A stretch of DNA of 64,000 bases. Source: VBDM01 sp035651815. Its GTDB lineage: Bacteria > Pseudomonadota > Gammaproteobacteria > Burkholderiales > SG8-39. The translations under genes were made by a program, and so were the position numbers. Each line of letters begins with the position of its first letter. Within the stretch, counting starts at the first letter, position 1. Shown one piece after another: positions 8,843 through 17,620 of the stretch. Under the pieces are notes generated by a model, which saw only the letters and a list, made by a program, of their open reading frames with translations, was not told the origin of the DNA and did no database searches. The DNA is taken from positions 1 to 64,000 of the forward strand of contig DASRFB010000092.1 of NCBI GenBank assembly GCA_035651815.1, given 5' to 3'.

Positions 8843-10380
8843 GTCCTGGGCGCGCGCAGCACGAAATCCCGGGCGCGGAAGCCGAGCGCCCAGAGCGCCC
8901 CGAAATACACGATGCCGCCGGCCGCCACCAGCCCGGCGAGCGCGGCCGCGCGGCTCACGCTCCGGGCCGCCAGCCACCACGATTCCGGACCCATCGCGAC
9001 CCACAGGACCGCGCCCATCGCCACGAGCGCCGCGGCCACCTTGAGCGCAAAAACGCCCCACCCCGGCAGCGGTGCATAGATCCCGTGCTCGCGGAGCTTG
9101 CGATAGAGCAGGCCCGCGTTCAGGCAGGCCGCAAGCCCGATCGAGAGCGCGAGGCCGGCGTGCTTGAGCGGCACGATGAAGGCTGCGTTCATGACTTGGG
9201 TGACGACCAGGGTGAGGATGGCGATGCGGACCGGCGTCGCGATATTCTGCCGCGCGTAGAACCCCGGCGCCAGCACCTTCACGAGGATCAACCCGAGCAG
9301 CCCGACGGCGTAGGCGACCAGCGCGCGCCGCGTCATGAAGACGTGCTGCTCCGTGAATACGCCGTGGTAGAACAGCGTCGTGATCAGCGGAATCGAAAGG
9401 ATCGCGAGCGCGACCGCGGCAGGCGCCGCCAGCATGAACGTCAGGCGCAGGCCCCAATCGAGGAGCCTCGAGTACTCGGCCGTGTTCGCGTCCGCATGGT
9501 GCTTGGCGAGGCTGGGTAGAAGGACCGTGCCGAGCGCGACGCCGAGAAGCGCCGTCGGAAATTCCATGAGCCGGTCGGCGTAGTACAGCCACGTGACGCT
9601 CCCGTTCTCCAGAAACGACGCGAAGACGGTGTTGATCAGCAGGCTCAGCTGCCCCACCGACACCCCGATCACCGCGGGCCCCATCAGGAACAGGATCCGC
9701 CGGACGCCGGGATCGTTCCACGCGAACGCCGGACGCGGCAGGAGACGAAGGCGCAGCAGGCCCGCGGCCTGGAACGCCAGCTGAAGCACCCCGCCTGCGA
9801 ATACCGACCACGCGAGCACCACGATCGGCGGGTGGAAGTACGGCGCGAAAAGCGACGCTCCCGCGATGAAGCTCAGGTTGAGAAGGGTCGGCGTGAACGC
9901 CGGCACCGCGAAGCGGCTCCAGGTATTGAGGATGCCGCTCGCGAGGGAAACCAGCGAGATGAACAGAATGTACGGGAAGGTGATGCGCAGCATCCTGACG
10001 GTCAGCTCGAACTTGTCGGGGTCCGAGGAGAAGCCCGGCGCGGTCAGGTAGATGATGAGCGGCGAGAGGGCGACCCCGAGCGCGGTGACGGCGAGCAGCG
10101 CGAGCGACAGCGTCGTCGCCGTGCGGTCGATCAGCCTGCGGGTCTCCTCCTCGCCCCGGCGGTTCTTGTACTCGGCGAGCAGCGGCACGAACGCCTGCGA
10201 GAAGGCGCCCTCGGCGAACAGGCGCCGCAGCAGGTTCGGGAGGCGGAACGCCACGACGAAGGCGTCCGTCGCGGGGCTGGCCGCGAACATCGCGGCGATG
10301 ATCATGTCCCGTATCAGGCCGGTGACCCGCGAGATGAACGTCATCGCGCTCACCGTCGCGGCCGCCCTGAGCAGATTCAT
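8839..10380 (-). CDS. murJ: Lipid II flippase MurJ (MviN)
   Basis: An inner-membrane MOP-superfamily transporter that flips lipid II for peptidoglycan synthesis. About 513 residues with some 14 hydrophobic helices. The N-terminus MNLLRAAATVSAMTFISRVTG and the DAFVVAFRLPNLLRRLFAEGAF segment are diagnostic. Longer in-frame starts exist at 10389 and 10419, but a TATAAT at 10388-10393 overlaps the 10389 start codon, so the start at 10380 is favoured; it would lie about seven bases after the -10 box, implying a leaderless mRNA. It is divergent from rpsT, a common betaproteobacterial arrangement. Confidence 0.95.
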   Translation of the reverse strand: MNLLRAAATVSAMTFISRVTGLIRDMIIAAMFAASPATDAFVVAFRLPNLLRRLFAEGAFSQAFVPLLAEYKNRRGEEETRRLIDRTATTLSLALLAVTALGVALSPLIIYLTAPGFSSDPDKFELTVRMLRITFPYILFISLVSLASGILNTWSRFAVPAFTPTLLNLSFIAGASLFAPYFHPPIVVLAWSVFAGGVLQLAFQAAGLLRLRLLPRPAFAWNDPGVRRILFLMGPAVIGVSVGQLSLLINTVFASFLENGSVTWLYYADRLMEFPTALLGVALGTVLLPSLAKHHADANTAEYSRLLDWGLRLTFMLAAPAAVALAILSIPLITTLFYHGVFTEQHVFMTRRALVAYAVGLLGLILVKVLAPGFYARQNIATPVRIAILTLVVTQVMNAAFIVPLKHAGLALSIGLAACLNAGLLYRKLREHGIYAPLPGWGVFALKVAAALVAMGAVLWVAMGPESWWLAARSVSRAAALAGLVAAGGIVYFGALWALGFRARDFVLRAPRT

Positions 10381-10387
10381 GCGCGGC

Positions 10388-10393
10388 ATTATA
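10388..10393 (-). promoter_or_regulatory. -10 box (TATAAT) of murJ, seven bases before the start codon
   Basis: A perfect TATAAT on the minus strand, separated from the ATG at 10380 by seven bases. Transcription would begin at or within a base or two of the start codon. No strong -35 is visible. Confidence 0.5.
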
Positions 10394-10424
10394 GCTTTCG
10401 GTCTCCGCCCGACATTCACCGGCC

Positions 10425-10453
10425 TTGCGTCAGCCCGTTGCAGCCATTAGAAT
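10425..10453 (+). promoter_or_regulatory. Sigma-70 promoter of rpsT
   Basis: TTGCGT (10425-10430), a 17-base spacer and TAGAAT (10448-10453), ending 30 bases before the rpsT start. Hexamers and spacing fit a strong housekeeping promoter. Confidence 0.7.
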
Positions 10454-10483
10454 TTCGCCCTTTCCCCGGAGCCGCCCCCCAGC

Positions 10484-10786
10484 ATGGCCACCACCGCAGG
10501 AACGAAGACGGCGAAGAAATCCGCGCGCACCCAGGGCGCGCGCAAGGCCGCGCGTCAGGCCGAGAAGCGCCGCAAGCACAACGCCGGCCAGCGCTCGGCG
10601 CTGCGCACCGCGCTGAAGAACGTCGTCAAGGCGATCAGCGCCGGCGACAAGTCGGCCGCGCAGAAGGCCTTCCGCGAGGCGGCGAGCGTCGTCGATCGCG
10701 TCGCGGACAAGGACATCATCCACAAGAACAAGGCGGCCCGGCACAAGAGCCGGCTCGCGGCGCGCATCCGCGCGCTCGCGGGCTAG
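10484..10786 (+). CDS. rpsT: 30S ribosomal protein S20
   Basis: A 100-residue, strongly basic protein of the small ribosomal subunit that binds 16S rRNA. The core is typical of S20: ARQAEKRRKHNAGQRSALRT at about residues 24-43, and HKNKAARHKSRLAARI near the C-terminus. The first 20 residues are a Lys/Ala-rich extension. It is a single-gene transcription unit with its own promoter (10425-10453) and a canonical terminator (10816-10840). Confidence 0.97.
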   Translation: MATTAGTKTAKKSARTQGARKAARQAEKRRKHNAGQRSALRTALKNVVKAISAGDKSAAQKAFREAASVVDRVADKDIIHKNKAARHKSRLAARIRALAG

Positions 10787-10815
10787 CTCGGACGAGCCCG
10801 CAAAACCAACCCGAA

Positions 10816-10840
10816 AGGCGGCGCCAGCCGCCTTTTTTTT
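10816..10840 (+). terminator. Rho-independent terminator of rpsT
   Basis: A perfect 7-bp stem AGGCGGC/GCCGCCT with loop GCCA is followed by eight T residues. It lies 30 bases after the rpsT stop and ends ten bases before the ATG of the next gene. Confidence 0.9.
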
Positions 10841-10849
10841 CGTCCCGTG

Positions 10850-12820
10850 ATGAAGAAGCCGGTCAGCCGCGTCCTGATCATCAACGACGAGCCGTTGGTG
10901 CTCAAGGAGTTCGTCAAGGGCCTGAACGCGGCGGCGCGCTCGCTCGACAATCCCGTCGGCATCACGTTCCAGGGCGTCACCACGGCGCGCGAGGCGCTTG
11001 CCGTCATCGAGCGGGACGGCGACCTCCAGGCGGTCGTCGTCGACGACAAGCTCTACACCCTCAAGAACCAGAGCACGAAGAAGGAGCAGGCGTCCGCGCT
11101 CGAGCTCGTCCAGCGCATCACGCGCTTCCGCCCCGAGCTCGACGTCTACATCCTGATCGCGCAGGAGCAGGAGGACGAGATCGTCGACACGCTGTTCGCC
11201 GAGGCGGTCGACGGCTACTTCTACCGCGAGGAGCGCGACTACCGCGGCATGTACCGCATCCTGAACGCGCAGATCCAGGAGCGCTCGAGGACGCCGTTCT
11301 ACGACCAGCTCAAGAACTACGTCTGGATGGCGAAGGACTCGTGGCACACGCCCGGGCACTCGTCGGGCGAGTCGCTGCGCGGCAGCCCGTGGGTGAACGA
11401 CTTCTACGACTTCATGGGCGAGCACATCTTCGACGCCGATCTTTCGGTGTCGGTGAAGATGCTCGATTCGCTGATGGAGCCGACCGGCGTGATCGCCGAG
11501 GCGCAGACCATCGCGGCCAAGGCGTTCGGCGCGCGCCGCACCTTCTTCGCGACCAACGGCACCTCGACGGCGAACAAGGTGATCTTCCAGACGCTGCTCG
11601 CGCCGGGCGAGAAGCTGCTGCTCGACCGCAACTGCCACAAGTCGGTCCATCACGGAGTGGTGCTCTCGGGCGCGCACCCGATCTACCTCGATTCGTCGGT
11701 CAACGCCAAGTACAGCCTCTACGGCCCGGTGCCGAAGAAGACGATCCTGGCCGCGGTTCGCAAGCACCCGGACGCGCAAGCGCTGATCCTCACCTCGTGC
11801 ACGTACGACGGCCTGCGCTACGACCTGGAGCCGATCGTCGAGGCGGCTCACGCCAAGGGCATCAAGGTGATCGTCGACGAGGCGTGGTACGGCTTCGCGC
11901 GCTTCCACCCCGCCTTCCGTCCGACCGCGCTCGAGGCGGGCGCCGACTACGCGACGCAGAGCACGCACAAGGTGCTTTCGGCCTTCTCGCAGGCGTCGAT
12001 GATCCACGTGAACGACCCGGGCTTCAACGAGCACCTGTTCCGCGAGAACTTCAACATGCACACGTCGACCAGCCCGCAGTACAGCATGATCGCGAGCCTC
12101 GACGTCGCCCGCAAGCAGGCGGTCATGGAGGGCTACAAGCTGCTGTCGCGCACGCTCATGCTGTCGCAGGAGCTGCGCGGCCAGATCAACTCGACCGGCG
12201 TGTTCCGGGTGCTCGAGCTCGACGAGCTCCTGCCCGAGGAGGTGCGCAACGACCGCATCCGGCTCGACCCCACGAAAGTCACCGTCGACATCACGAGCTG
12301 CGGCTACACGGTCGAGGACCTTCAGCGGCAGCTCTTCGACCGCTACAACATCCAGGTCGAGAAATCGACCTTCAACACCCTGACCCTGCTGCTCACCATC
12401 GGCACCACCCGCAGCAAAGTGTCGCGCCTCTACGACGCGCTGATGCGCATCGCGCGCGAGGGGCGGGCGCCGCGGCGGCTGTACCGCTTCCCCGAGATTC
12501 CGGGGTTCACGCGGCTGCGCTATCTGCCGCGCGACGCGTTCTACTGCGGCGGCGAGCTGGTGCCGCTGGTCGACGAGCGCGACCGCGTCCGCCGCGAACT
12601 GCTCAACCGGGTATGCGCGGACCAGATCGTCCCCTACCCCCCGGGAATACCCGTACTCGTACCGGGCCAGGTCATCACACGCGACATCGTCAGCTACCTG
12701 GTCGGCCTGCTGCGCTCGCAGAACCGGGTGGAGCTGCACGGCATCGTCTACGACGGCTATCTGCCATGCCTGAGGGTGCTCAAGCCGACCGAGGAGAAAG
12801 GACTCCAGGCGCTCGCCTGA
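10850..12820 (+). CDS. Orn/Lys/Arg decarboxylase (fold I, PLP) with receiver-like N-terminal wing domain
   Basis: A 656-residue member of the prokaryotic ornithine/lysine/arginine decarboxylase group. Residues 1-130 form the wing domain, a CheY-like fold (VLIINDEPLV at the first strand, AVVVDDKLY in place of the phospho-acceptor loop). The catalytic domain contains WHTPGHSSG, FATNGTSTANK, VDEAWYG and the PLP lysine in ADYATQSTHKV (about Lys374). It is shorter than E. coli AdiA/SpeC/CadA (above 710 residues), with a reduced C-terminal domain, so the preferred amino acid cannot be assigned. Polyamine formation or acid resistance is the family role. A GTG at 10847 is an alternative start. No Shine-Dalgarno sequence is visible, and the rpsT terminator ends only ten bases upstream. 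Confidence 0.9.
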   Translation: MKKPVSRVLIINDEPLVLKEFVKGLNAAARSLDNPVGITFQGVTTAREALAVIERDGDLQAVVVDDKLYTLKNQSTKKEQASALELVQRITRFRPELDVYILIAQEQEDEIVDTLFAEAVDGYFYREERDYRGMYRILNAQIQERSRTPFYDQLKNYVWMAKDSWHTPGHSSGESLRGSPWVNDFYDFMGEHIFDADLSVSVKMLDSLMEPTGVIAEAQTIAAKAFGARRTFFATNGTSTANKVIFQTLLAPGEKLLLDRNCHKSVHHGVVLSGAHPIYLDSSVNAKYSLYGPVPKKTILAAVRKHPDAQALILTSCTYDGLRYDLEPIVEAAHAKGIKVIVDEAWYGFARFHPAFRPTALEAGADYATQSTHKVLSAFSQASMIHVNDPGFNEHLFRENFNMHTSTSPQYSMIASLDVARKQAVMEGYKLLSRTLMLSQELRGQINSTGVFRVLELDELLPEEVRNDRIRLDPTKVTVDITSCGYTVEDLQRQLFDRYNIQVEKSTFNTLTLLLTIGTTRSKVSRLYDALMRIAREGRAPRRLYRFPEIPGFTRLRYLPRDAFYCGGELVPLVDERDRVRRELLNRVCADQIVPYPPGIPVLVPGQVITRDIVSYLVGLLRSQNRVELHGIVYDGYLPCLRVLKPTEEKGLQALA

Positions 12821-12898
12821 GCGGCGGGGCAAAAATCACGTGCTTTCCCCGAAAGCCTGTGCTACAACACGGCAAAAGGCCCGAGGGGAGCAGGGTTT

Positions 12899-13144
12899 AT
12901 GTCGCTGTCTTCGACGACGACCAAATACGGGTTCCGCATCCGCACCCGGGACGGCATGGTGGTCGAGCACCTCATGATCCACGGCCGCGACGAGGCCGAC
13001 GCGGAACGCAAGCTCCGCCAGATGTATCTCCACTGCGAGATCCTCGAGTGCAGCATCATGCAGCCGGCGATGATGCAGCCGGCCAAGCGCTCGTCCGCCG
13101 CGGCCGCCAGCTTCGAGGACGTGATCTCGCTGATCTCGAAATAA
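12899..13144 (+). CDS. Small conserved-looking hypothetical protein (81 aa)
   Basis: An 81-residue soluble protein that I cannot assign to a named family. The ATG follows a purine-rich GAGGGGAGCAGGG stretch. The first 55 residues look like a compact alpha/beta unit (YGFRIRTRDGMVVEHLMIHG, then an amphipathic helix DEADAERKLRQMY and CEILECSIM). A low-complexity QPAMMQPAKRSSAAAAS linker leads to a short C-terminal helix. It lies 78 bases after the decarboxylase on the same strand and may be co-transcribed. Codon use matches its neighbours, so I regard it as real. Confidence 0.7.
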   Translation: MSLSSTTTKYGFRIRTRDGMVVEHLMIHGRDEADAERKLRQMYLHCEILECSIMQPAMMQPAKRSSAAAASFEDVISLISK

Positions 13145-13180
13145 GGCCGGCGCACGCCGACCTGGACGACCGCCCCCGGC

Positions 13181-13945
13181 TCAGACGTTCCAGAACCCGC
13201 TCGAACGAAGCTCCTCCAGCAGCCGCGCGTAGTCCTGCGCGCCGCGGCCTTCGGGATCGTGGCTGAAGACGTCCTTGCCGAACGCCGGGCTCTCGGCGAT
13301 GCCCACCGATTCCGCGATGCGCGTCTCGCACAGCTCGGCGCCGAAGCGCTCCCCGAGCTGCGCCGCGATGTCGTGCGCCATGCGCCGGCGCGAGTCGAAG
13401 CGCGTGATCACGTAGCGCCGCTCGACGCGCTGCTTGAGGACGTGCTCGAGCGCCTTCAGCGTCTTCTCCAGCGCCGCCGCGCCTTTCATGGCGAGATAAT
13501 CGGCCGACACGGGCACTAGCACGCGCTCGGTCGCGAACACCGCGGAGAGCGAGAGCACGCCCAGCATGGGGCTGCAGTCGATCACGACCGGCTGCGATTT
13601 CTCGTAGTTGGCGTCCAGCCCCTGCTTGAGGCGGTTCAGGACGTCGGGACCCTTGCCGAACATCGAGTCGATCTTGATCAGCTCGGTGTGCGCGGGCAGC
13701 AGCTGCCCGCCGAAAGCGACGGGGCGCGCGATGGCGGCGAGCGGCTTGGACTCGCTGTACAGCGTGAACAGGCTCTCCTTGCTCGAGGAGATCGGGTTCA
13801 GGATGGACGTCAGGTGCGCCTGGGCGTCGAGATCCACCAGCACCGGCAGCAGGCCGATCCGGGCGAGCGCCGCGCCGAGGTTGAGCGTCGTGGTCGTCTT
13901 CCCCACGCCGCCCTTCTGGTTGAAGACTGTGAGGCGCGTTCCCAT
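13181..13945 (-). CDS. Orphan ParA/MinD-type ATPase
   Basis: A 254-residue ParA-family ATPase. Walker A is the deviant type, QKGGVGKTTTTLNLG (residues 10-24), with the signature Lys two residues after the start of the motif. LVDLDAQAHLTS and VVIDCSPMLGVLS provide the other P-loop motifs. No parB, parS-like repeat or replication gene is adjacent, so this is not the chromosome-partition pair; orphan ParAs often position pili, chemoreceptors or other cargo. It lacks the N-terminal DNA-binding extension of plasmid ParA Ib types. It converges on the 81-residue gene and diverges from argD. Confidence 0.9.
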   Translation of the reverse strand: MGTRLTVFNQKGGVGKTTTTLNLGAALARIGLLPVLVDLDAQAHLTSILNPISSSKESLFTLYSESKPLAAIARPVAFGGQLLPAHTELIKIDSMFGKGPDVLNRLKQGLDANYEKSQPVVIDCSPMLGVLSLSAVFATERVLVPVSADYLAMKGAAALEKTLKALEHVLKQRVERRYVITRFDSRRRMAHDIAAQLGERFGAELCETRIAESVGIAESPAFGKDVFSHDPEGRGAQDYARLLEELRSSGFWNV

Positions 13946-14180
13946 CCCCGAGTGATTATGCTAAGCTGTTGGCGTTTCAGAGAAATTTTATCGCACTGAG
14001 CGACGACATGATCGGAATTTTGCAACCGGGCGCGCAGCCGACCGACGCCTCGTCGTTCATTCGGCGCGACACCCGACGACGCCGGCCGCCCGCGTAGACC
14101 GAAGCGCGCGCGCCCCATGAGGCGCGCCCCGAGCAACCGGGTGCGGCCCAAGGCCGCCCGAACAGAACGACGGGTGACTC

Positions 14181-15383
14181 ATGTCCCATGTGATGAATAC
14201 GTACAGCCGGCTTTCCGTTTCCTTTACCCGTGGCGAAGGGGTATGGGTGTGGGACGACGCGGGCCGGCGCTACCTCGACGGCCTCGCCGGAATCGCCGTG
14301 AACACGCTCGGCCACGCCCACCCCAAGCTGGTGCGCGTGATCGCCGAGCAGGCGGCGCGGCTCATCCACGTCTCGAATCTGTACGGCATCGCCGAGCAGG
14401 AGAAGCTCGCCGACAAGCTCGCCGCGATCAGCGGGATGGACAACGTCTTCTTCTGCAATTCCGGCTGCGAGGCGAACGAAGCGGCGATCAAGATCGCGCG
14501 CCTCTACGGCCACAAGAAAGGGATCGAAGCGCCCGCGATCGTGGTCATGGACAAGGCGTTCCACGGCAGGACGCTCGCCACGCTCTCGGCCACGGGCAAC
14601 CGCAAGGTGCAGAAAGGGTTCGAGCCGCTCGTGCCCGGCTTCGTGCGCGTTCCTTTCAACGACATCGACGCGGTGCGCAAGGTCGCGGCGGCGGAGCGCA
14701 ACATCGTCGCCGTCCTGGTCGAGCCCATCCAGGGCGAGGGCGGCATCAACCTCTCGAGCCTGCAGTATCTGCGCGAGCTGCGCGAGCTGTGCGACCGCCA
14801 GGGCTGGCTGCTGATGGTCGACGAGGTGCAGTGCGGACTCGGCCGCACCGGCCGCTGGTTCGTCTACCAGCACGCGGGCGTGCTCCCCGACGTGATGCCG
14901 CTCGCCAAGGGCCTGGGCTCCGGCCTGCCCATCGGCGCGTGCCTCGCGCGCGGCGCAGCCGCCCGGGTGTTCGAGCCGGGCAACCATGGATCGACCTTCG
15001 GCGGGAATCCGCTCGCGTGCGCGGCGGCGTTCGCCACGCTGAGCATCGTCGAGGAGGAAGGCCTGCTCGAGAACGCGGCTCGCATGGGCGCCCTGCTCCT
15101 TTCCGGGCTGCGCGAGCAGCTCGCCGGCGTGCCGGGCGTGGCCGAGATCCGCGGCCACGGCCTCATGATCGGCATCGAGCTCGACCGGCCCTGCGGCGTG
15201 CTCGCCGGCCGCGCGCTCGAGCAGGGGCTGCTGATCAACGTCACCATGGACAACGTGGTGCGGCTGCTTCCCGCGCTCGTGATCTCGGAGTCCGAGGCGC
15301 GACAGCTGCTGTCGGGCCTGGTGCCGCTGATCCGCGGTTTCCTCGCCGAGCCCGTCGCGGCTGCGAGCGCCGCGGGCGCCTGA
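14181..15383 (+). CDS. argD: Acetylornithine aminotransferase
   Basis: A class III PLP aminotransferase of 400 residues converting N-acetylglutamate semialdehyde to N-acetylornithine (and often acting in lysine synthesis). Motifs: GVWVWDDAGRRYLDGLAGIA, FFCNSGCEANEAAIK, KAFHGRTLATLSATG, LMVDEVQCGLGRTG (Asp214) and the PLP lysine in MPLAKGLGSGLPIGA (Lys243). argF follows after one base and argG after a further 11, forming an arginine-biosynthesis operon. The 235 bases upstream contain a GCGCGCC/GGCGCGC hairpin at 14108-14127 but no ArgR box that I can recognise. Confidence 0.96.
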   Translation: MSHVMNTYSRLSVSFTRGEGVWVWDDAGRRYLDGLAGIAVNTLGHAHPKLVRVIAEQAARLIHVSNLYGIAEQEKLADKLAAISGMDNVFFCNSGCEANEAAIKIARLYGHKKGIEAPAIVVMDKAFHGRTLATLSATGNRKVQKGFEPLVPGFVRVPFNDIDAVRKVAAAERNIVAVLVEPIQGEGGINLSSLQYLRELRELCDRQGWLLMVDEVQCGLGRTGRWFVYQHAGVLPDVMPLAKGLGSGLPIGACLARGAAARVFEPGNHGSTFGGNPLACAAAFATLSIVEEEGLLENAARMGALLLSGLREQLAGVPGVAEIRGHGLMIGIELDRPCGVLAGRALEQGLLINVTMDNVVRLLPALVISESEARQLLSGLVPLIRGFLAEPVAAASAAGA

Positions 15384-15384
15384 C

Positions 15385-16317
15385 ATGCCGGCCGAGCGGA
15401 AACCACGGCACTATCTGCAATTCCGCGACCTCGAGCGCGAGGAATACGAGCACCTCTACGCGCGCACGCGCTGGATCAAGGACCGGTTCAAGCGCTACGA
15501 GCGTTATTGGCCGCTCGAGGATCGCACGCTCGCCATGATCTTCGAGAAGCCCTCGACGCGCACCCGCATGTCGTTCGAGGCCGGCATGCATCAGCTGGGC
15601 GGCGCCGCGATCTACCTTTACACGCGCGACTCGCAGCTCGGCCGCGGCGAGCCGGTCGAGGACGCGGCGCAGGTGATTTCGCGCATGTGCGACCTGATCA
15701 TGGTGCGCACCTTCGAGCAGGACATCATCGAGCGCTTCGCGGCGAATTCGCGCGTCCCGGTGATCAACGGCCTCACCAACGAGTACCACCCGTGCCAGGT
15801 GATGGCCGACATCTTCACCTACATCGAGCAGCGCGGCCCCATCCGCGGGAAGACGGTCGCTTGGATCGGCGACTCGAACAACGTCTGCAACACCTGGCTG
15901 CAGGCCGCGGCCATCCTCGACTTCAACGTCCACGTGTCGACGCCGCCCGGCTACGAGGTCGAGCCCGAGCGCGCCGGCATCTACGACGACAGCCATTACG
16001 AGCGCTTCGCCGACCCCATGGACGCGGCGCGCGGCGCCGACCTCGTCACGACCGACGTCTGGACCAGCATGGGCTTCGAGGCCGAGAACGAGGAGCGCAA
16101 GCGCGACTTCCACGACTGGCAGGTCGACGCCGACATGATGCGCGCGGCGAAGCGGGACGCGCTCTTCATGCACTGCCTGCCCGCCCATCGCGGCGAGGAG
16201 GTGGCGGCGGAGGTGATCGACGGCCCGCAGAGCGCCGTCTGGGACGAGGCCGAGAACCGCCTGCACACGCAGAAGGCGCTGATGGAGTTCCTCCTGCTCG
16301 GCAAGATCAAGACTTGA
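15385..16317 (+). CDS. argF: Ornithine carbamoyltransferase
   Basis: It joins carbamoyl phosphate and ornithine to give citrulline. At 310 residues it has the usual length. The carbamoyl-phosphate loop is EKPSTRTRMSFE (Ser57-Thr60), with HPCQVMADIFT and the catalytic HCLPAHRGEE near residue 263. The ATG is one base after the argD stop. Its 3' end is 11 bases from argG, so the three genes are almost certainly one transcript. Confidence 0.97.
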   Translation: MPAERKPRHYLQFRDLEREEYEHLYARTRWIKDRFKRYERYWPLEDRTLAMIFEKPSTRTRMSFEAGMHQLGGAAIYLYTRDSQLGRGEPVEDAAQVISRMCDLIMVRTFEQDIIERFAANSRVPVINGLTNEYHPCQVMADIFTYIEQRGPIRGKTVAWIGDSNNVCNTWLQAAAILDFNVHVSTPPGYEVEPERAGIYDDSHYERFADPMDAARGADLVTTDVWTSMGFEAENEERKRDFHDWQVDADMMRAAKRDALFMHCLPAHRGEEVAAEVIDGPQSAVWDEAENRLHTQKALMEFLLLGKIKT

Positions 16318-16328
16318 AAGGGAGCGCA

Positions 16329-17561
16329 GTGAGCGGAAAGACGAACGACGGCATCGGGAAGGTGGTGCTCGCGTACTCCGGCGGGCTCGACACCTCGGTC
16401 ATCCTGAAGTGGCTGCAGGACGTCTACGGCTGCGAGGTCGTGACCTTCACCGCCGACATCGGCCAGGGCGAGGAGCTCGAGCCCGCGCGCGCCAAGGCCA
16501 AGGCGCTCGGAGTGAAGGAGATCTTCATCGACGACCTGCGCGAGGAGTTCGCGCGCGACTTCGTGTTCCCCATGTTCCGGGCGAACGCGATCTACGAGGG
16601 CGAGTACCTGCTCGGCACGTCGATCGCGCGGCCGCTGATCGCCAAGCGCCAGATCGAGATCGCGCGCCAGACCGGCGCCGCGGCGGTCGCCCACGGCGCG
16701 ACCGGCAAGGGTAACGACCAGGTCCGCTTCGAGCTCGGCTACTACGCCCTCGAGCCTGGCATCCGCGTGATCGCGCCCTGGCGCGAATGGGACCTCACGT
16801 CCCGGGAGAAGCTGCTCGAGTACGCCGAGACGCACGGCATCCCGATCGAAGGCAAGAAGAAGAGCGGCTCGCCATACTCGATGGACGCCAACCTGCTGCA
16901 TATCTCGTACGAAGGCCGCATCCTCGAGGATCCCGCGCGCGAGCCCGAGGAGGACATGTGGCGCTGGACCGTGTCGCCGGAGAAGGCGCCCGACCGGCCG
17001 CAGGTCGTCGAGCTGGATTACCGCGGCGGCGACATCGTCGCCGTCGACGGCAAGACCATGACGCCCGGCGCCGCGCTCGCGCGCTTGAACGAGCTCGGCG
17101 GCAAGCACGGCATCGGCCGGCTGGATCTCGTCGAGAACCGCTACGTCGGCATGAAATCGCGCGGCTGCTACGAGACGCCGGGCGGCACCATCATGCTCAA
17201 GGCCCACCGCGCCATCGAGTCGCTTTGCCTCGACCGCGAGGTGGCCCACCTCAAGGACGAGCTCATGCCGCGCTACGCCTCGCTCATCTACAACGGCTAC
17301 TGGTGGAGCCCGGAGCGGCGGATGCTTCAGACCCTGATCGACGGCTCGCAGGCGAGCGTGAACGGCAAGGTGCGCGTCAAGCTCTACAAGGGCAACGTCA
17401 TGGTCGTCGGCCGGCAGTCGGACGACTCGCTGTTCGATCCCGCGATCGCGACCTTCGAGGACGACCGCGGAGCGTACGACCAGGCCGACGCCGCCGGCTT
17501 CATCCGGCTGAACGCGCTCAGGATGCGGATCGCGGCGAAGCTCAAGACCAAGGCCCGCTAG
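16329..17561 (+). CDS. argG: Argininosuccinate synthase
   Basis: It condenses citrulline and aspartate using ATP. The frame is open far upstream through argF, but the true start is a GTG at 16329 behind AAGGGAGCG, giving 410 residues, the family length. The ATP pyrophosphatase P-loop AYSGGLDTSVI is at residues 15-25. THGATGKGNDQVRFE, PWREW and YSMDANLLHISYEG are further family motifs. It is the last gene of the argDFG cluster; argH is not in the window. Confidence 0.97.
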   Translation: MSGKTNDGIGKVVLAYSGGLDTSVILKWLQDVYGCEVVTFTADIGQGEELEPARAKAKALGVKEIFIDDLREEFARDFVFPMFRANAIYEGEYLLGTSIARPLIAKRQIEIARQTGAAAVAHGATGKGNDQVRFELGYYALEPGIRVIAPWREWDLTSREKLLEYAETHGIPIEGKKKSGSPYSMDANLLHISYEGRILEDPAREPEEDMWRWTVSPEKAPDRPQVVELDYRGGDIVAVDGKTMTPGAALARLNELGGKHGIGRLDLVENRYVGMKSRGCYETPGGTIMLKAHRAIESLCLDREVAHLKDELMPRYASLIYNGYWWSPERRMLQTLIDGSQASVNGKVRVKLYKGNVMVVGRQSDDSLFDPAIATFEDDRGAYDQADAAGFIRLNALRMRIAAKLKTKAR

Positions 17562-17608
17562 CGCCCGGACCGTGACGTCCTTCATCGTGCGCGGCCGTCG
17601 CGGGCGCG

Positions 17609-17614
17609 GATAAT
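17609..17614 (+). promoter_or_regulatory. -10-like GATAAT, six bases before the phosphoesterase start
   Basis: GATAAT matches TATAAT at five of six positions and ends six bases before the ATG at 17621. With no Shine-Dalgarno sequence present, this suggests a leaderless transcript. The -35 region is poor. Confidence 0.4.
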
Positions 17615-17620
17615 GAGCTC

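Noticed and set aside
9832..13266. A 1144-codon plus-strand frame spanning murJ, rpsT and the decarboxylase
   Set aside because: It crosses three well-supported genes, a promoter and a terminator in the wrong frame or strand.
14108..14127. GCGCGCC/GGCGCGC hairpin upstream of argD, considered as an arginine attenuator
   Set aside because: No U-tract, leader peptide or ArgR-like box accompanies it; likely a chance GC palindrome.
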